Origin: Callaeas wilsoni
Taxonomy: Eukaryota > Chordata > Aves > Passeriformes > Callaeidae
Assembly (NCBI GenBank): GCA_013398955.1
Contig: VWPU01009693.1
Span: 1 to 64,000 of the forward strand
Length of the DNA: 64,000 nt
Reading direction: 5' to 3'
The position numbers were made by a program, and so were the translations under genes. Every line of letters begins with the position of its first letter. The stretch's first letter is position 1. Positions 62,701 to 64,000 of the stretch are shown here, one piece after another. The notes beneath the pieces are model-generated. The model was not told the origin of the DNA, made no database searches, and saw nothing but the letters and a program-made list of their open reading frames with translations.

Positions 62701-64000
62701 ATTTTCCTGTGGGAAGTGATGGGATCTGATTGGCAGAGCTTCAGCTACTAATGCACAGACCAGAAATATTGCTCTCTCTTTGGACTTGGGTTCTTTTCTC
62801 TTCTGTAGCCTCTGTGAGTTTTATTCATAGACCTTGGGGAGGACTTGAAAGAGAGATGAGGGAAACAGTCCACTGAGGTTTAGCAGAACAAAAGAAATCC
62901 AAATGTTCTAAGATATGGAAATGCAATAGTGAACCCCAATTATCTATGTGTGCAATATCTATACTGTTACAATTAATAATTTATTGCCCCAATGTCCTGG
63001 ATTAGAAGATTTTAAAAGATTCATTAGGATTGACTTTCTTCTTTGGGATGCTCTTAGGTATTTTGAAGATTGAGCACTGTAATTTGGGAGAAGACACATT
63101 GCCTTTTGCAGATGTAGATGTTCAATTCATGCTTCAAGCACAAAATTAAACTAGGAAGTAGCTAGAGACCAAATAATCCCTCTTACAAATTTCTGAAATG
63201 CCTTTGCTAAAGTGCATCAGAACTTGTCCTTTCTACTTCAGTTTTTCATTCACATTCTCTGAGAAGCAATTTCTCCATCACAGTCTTGTGTTCCATTTCC
63301 AGTTGGAACTCACATCCAAATTATCTCTGGGCTGCAGCTTTCCTGGTGCCCTGGCACTCTATCCTGCAAAATGCTTTTGCACAGCAGGTCATTGATCTTC
63401 TAGTCTAGCTTGAAGGTAGCTGAAATGTCAATATAGCTTCTAGCCATTTTTTTCTTTTTTCCAGTGATGTATGAATTATAATACTGAAAATATATTCCCT
63501 AATCACTGGCTAAGGATTAGGGATTTGTAGCATGGAAATTCTTCCCTGACACTAAAGCCATATCTTAAATTGGAAAACACACCAAGACAGCTACTACTAT
63601 CCTTTTTGGCCTTCTACATTGCCTGCTGTATTTTCTAGAAACAATGAAGTTTATGACATTAAAAATTATGATATAATTACTCAGCCGACTATATCCCAAG
63701 AGACTCAAAAGGCCTGTATGCCCGTGCCTTGCTTCACTAAGAACAACACAAAATGTTTGAAAATTAGTAAATTATGCAAAATAAAAAGAAGAATTTTGGC
63801 AGGAACAATTGCCGTTTCTTGCCTATCTCTGTCCGTGCTGGCAGTAGCAACCACTGCTAGGTGACAGTGTCCTTCACCTGAGGCCAAATCTCATCAGTGA
63901 AATATGGATTCAAAGTTAAAAATACACAAGAGAGGGAGGGAGTGTATTTGCTTCATTAGCTTTAAGTAAATGAAGTGTTTTCATGGCAGTAAGCATGTGG
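53795..64000 (+). other. GRIN2A: GRIN2A intron downstream of coding exon 10 (first 10206 bp)
   Basis: Begins GTAGGG and runs off the right edge. The expected next exon (GEMEELETLWLTGIC, end of S2 and M4) is not found in any frame. It holds a GC-rich patch at about 57990-58310, a pyrimidine-rich stretch at 58435-58510 and a probable antisense LTR near 60225-60640. The rest is ordinary AT-rich sequence. Confidence 0.85.
60225..60640 (-). mobile_element. Probable solo retroviral LTR, antisense to GRIN2A (boundaries approximate)
   Basis: On the - strand the segment opens near 60640 with a TG and runs through a roughly 230-bp U3-like region. A CCAAT box in the form GACCAATCAC lies at 60401-60410, and a TATATAAA element follows about 50 bp later at 60347-60355. 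An AATAAA polyadenylation signal is at 60326-60331, then a C-rich U5-like stretch ending near CA at about 60225. CCAAT, TATA and AATAAA in this order and spacing is the arrangement of an LTR promoter and terminator. No internal retroviral gene or second LTR is nearby, and no convincing target-site duplication could be identified, so the ends are uncertain. Confidence 0.6.

Noticed and set aside
53795..64000. Search for the next GRIN2A exon (end of S2 and M4)
   Set aside because: No frame contains the expected GEMEELETLWL or the M4 residues. The exon must be beyond the right edge.

Overview
The window is a vertebrate genomic segment containing most of the middle of one protein-coding gene on the + strand: GRIN2A, which encodes the GluN2A subunit of the NMDA-type ionotropic glutamate receptor. 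Nine coding exons (3098-3690, 13531-13645, 22837-23042, 24693-24861, 24987-25140, 29651-29776, 32329-32558, 38257-38417, 53607-53794) have canonical AG/GT borders. They join in frame into one open reading frame of 1942 nt. By residue counting this matches residues 139 to 786 of human GluN2A (recalled, not aligned by tool) with no indel. The signal-peptide/first ATD exon lies upstream of the window. The exons for the end of S2, M4 and the long C-terminal tail lie downstream.

The protein parts run in order: most of the amino-terminal domain (139-374), the linker and S1 half of the glutamate-binding domain (375-about 545), M1, the re-entrant M2 loop with the pore asparagines and M3 with SYTANLAAF (about 551-669), then most of S2 (670-786). 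Every residue I checked for glutamate binding (H485, S511, T513, R518, S689, T690, D731), magnesium block (N614, N615, S632), ATD zinc coordination (E266, D282) and conserved disulphides (C320, C429, C436, C455, C456, C745) is present. Several signature positions match GluN2A and not GluN2B.

Organism: the nine exons span only about 51 kb, no Alu-, L1- or B1-like repeats are apparent, and the sequence is repeat-poor with LTR-like insertions and GC-rich patches. This fits a bird best, but species cannot be fixed from the sequence alone.

The remaining 97% is intronic. Structures that stand out: a 34-bp minisatellite organised into 68-bp higher-order dimers (20533-21076); a perfect 152-bp duplicated polypyrimidine tract about 60 bp after a splice donor (23105-23447); a 107-bp-period duplication enclosing an undetermined base just after another donor (13673-13846); two probable solo retroviral LTRs, both antisense to GRIN2A (about 43257-43715 and 60225-60640), one with a tandem repeat in its U3; and a CpG-dense island with an 11-bp repeat deep in the 15-kb intron (about 49390-49930). 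I found no second protein-coding gene, tRNA, rRNA or CRISPR array, and nothing that I can call a wholly new biological system.
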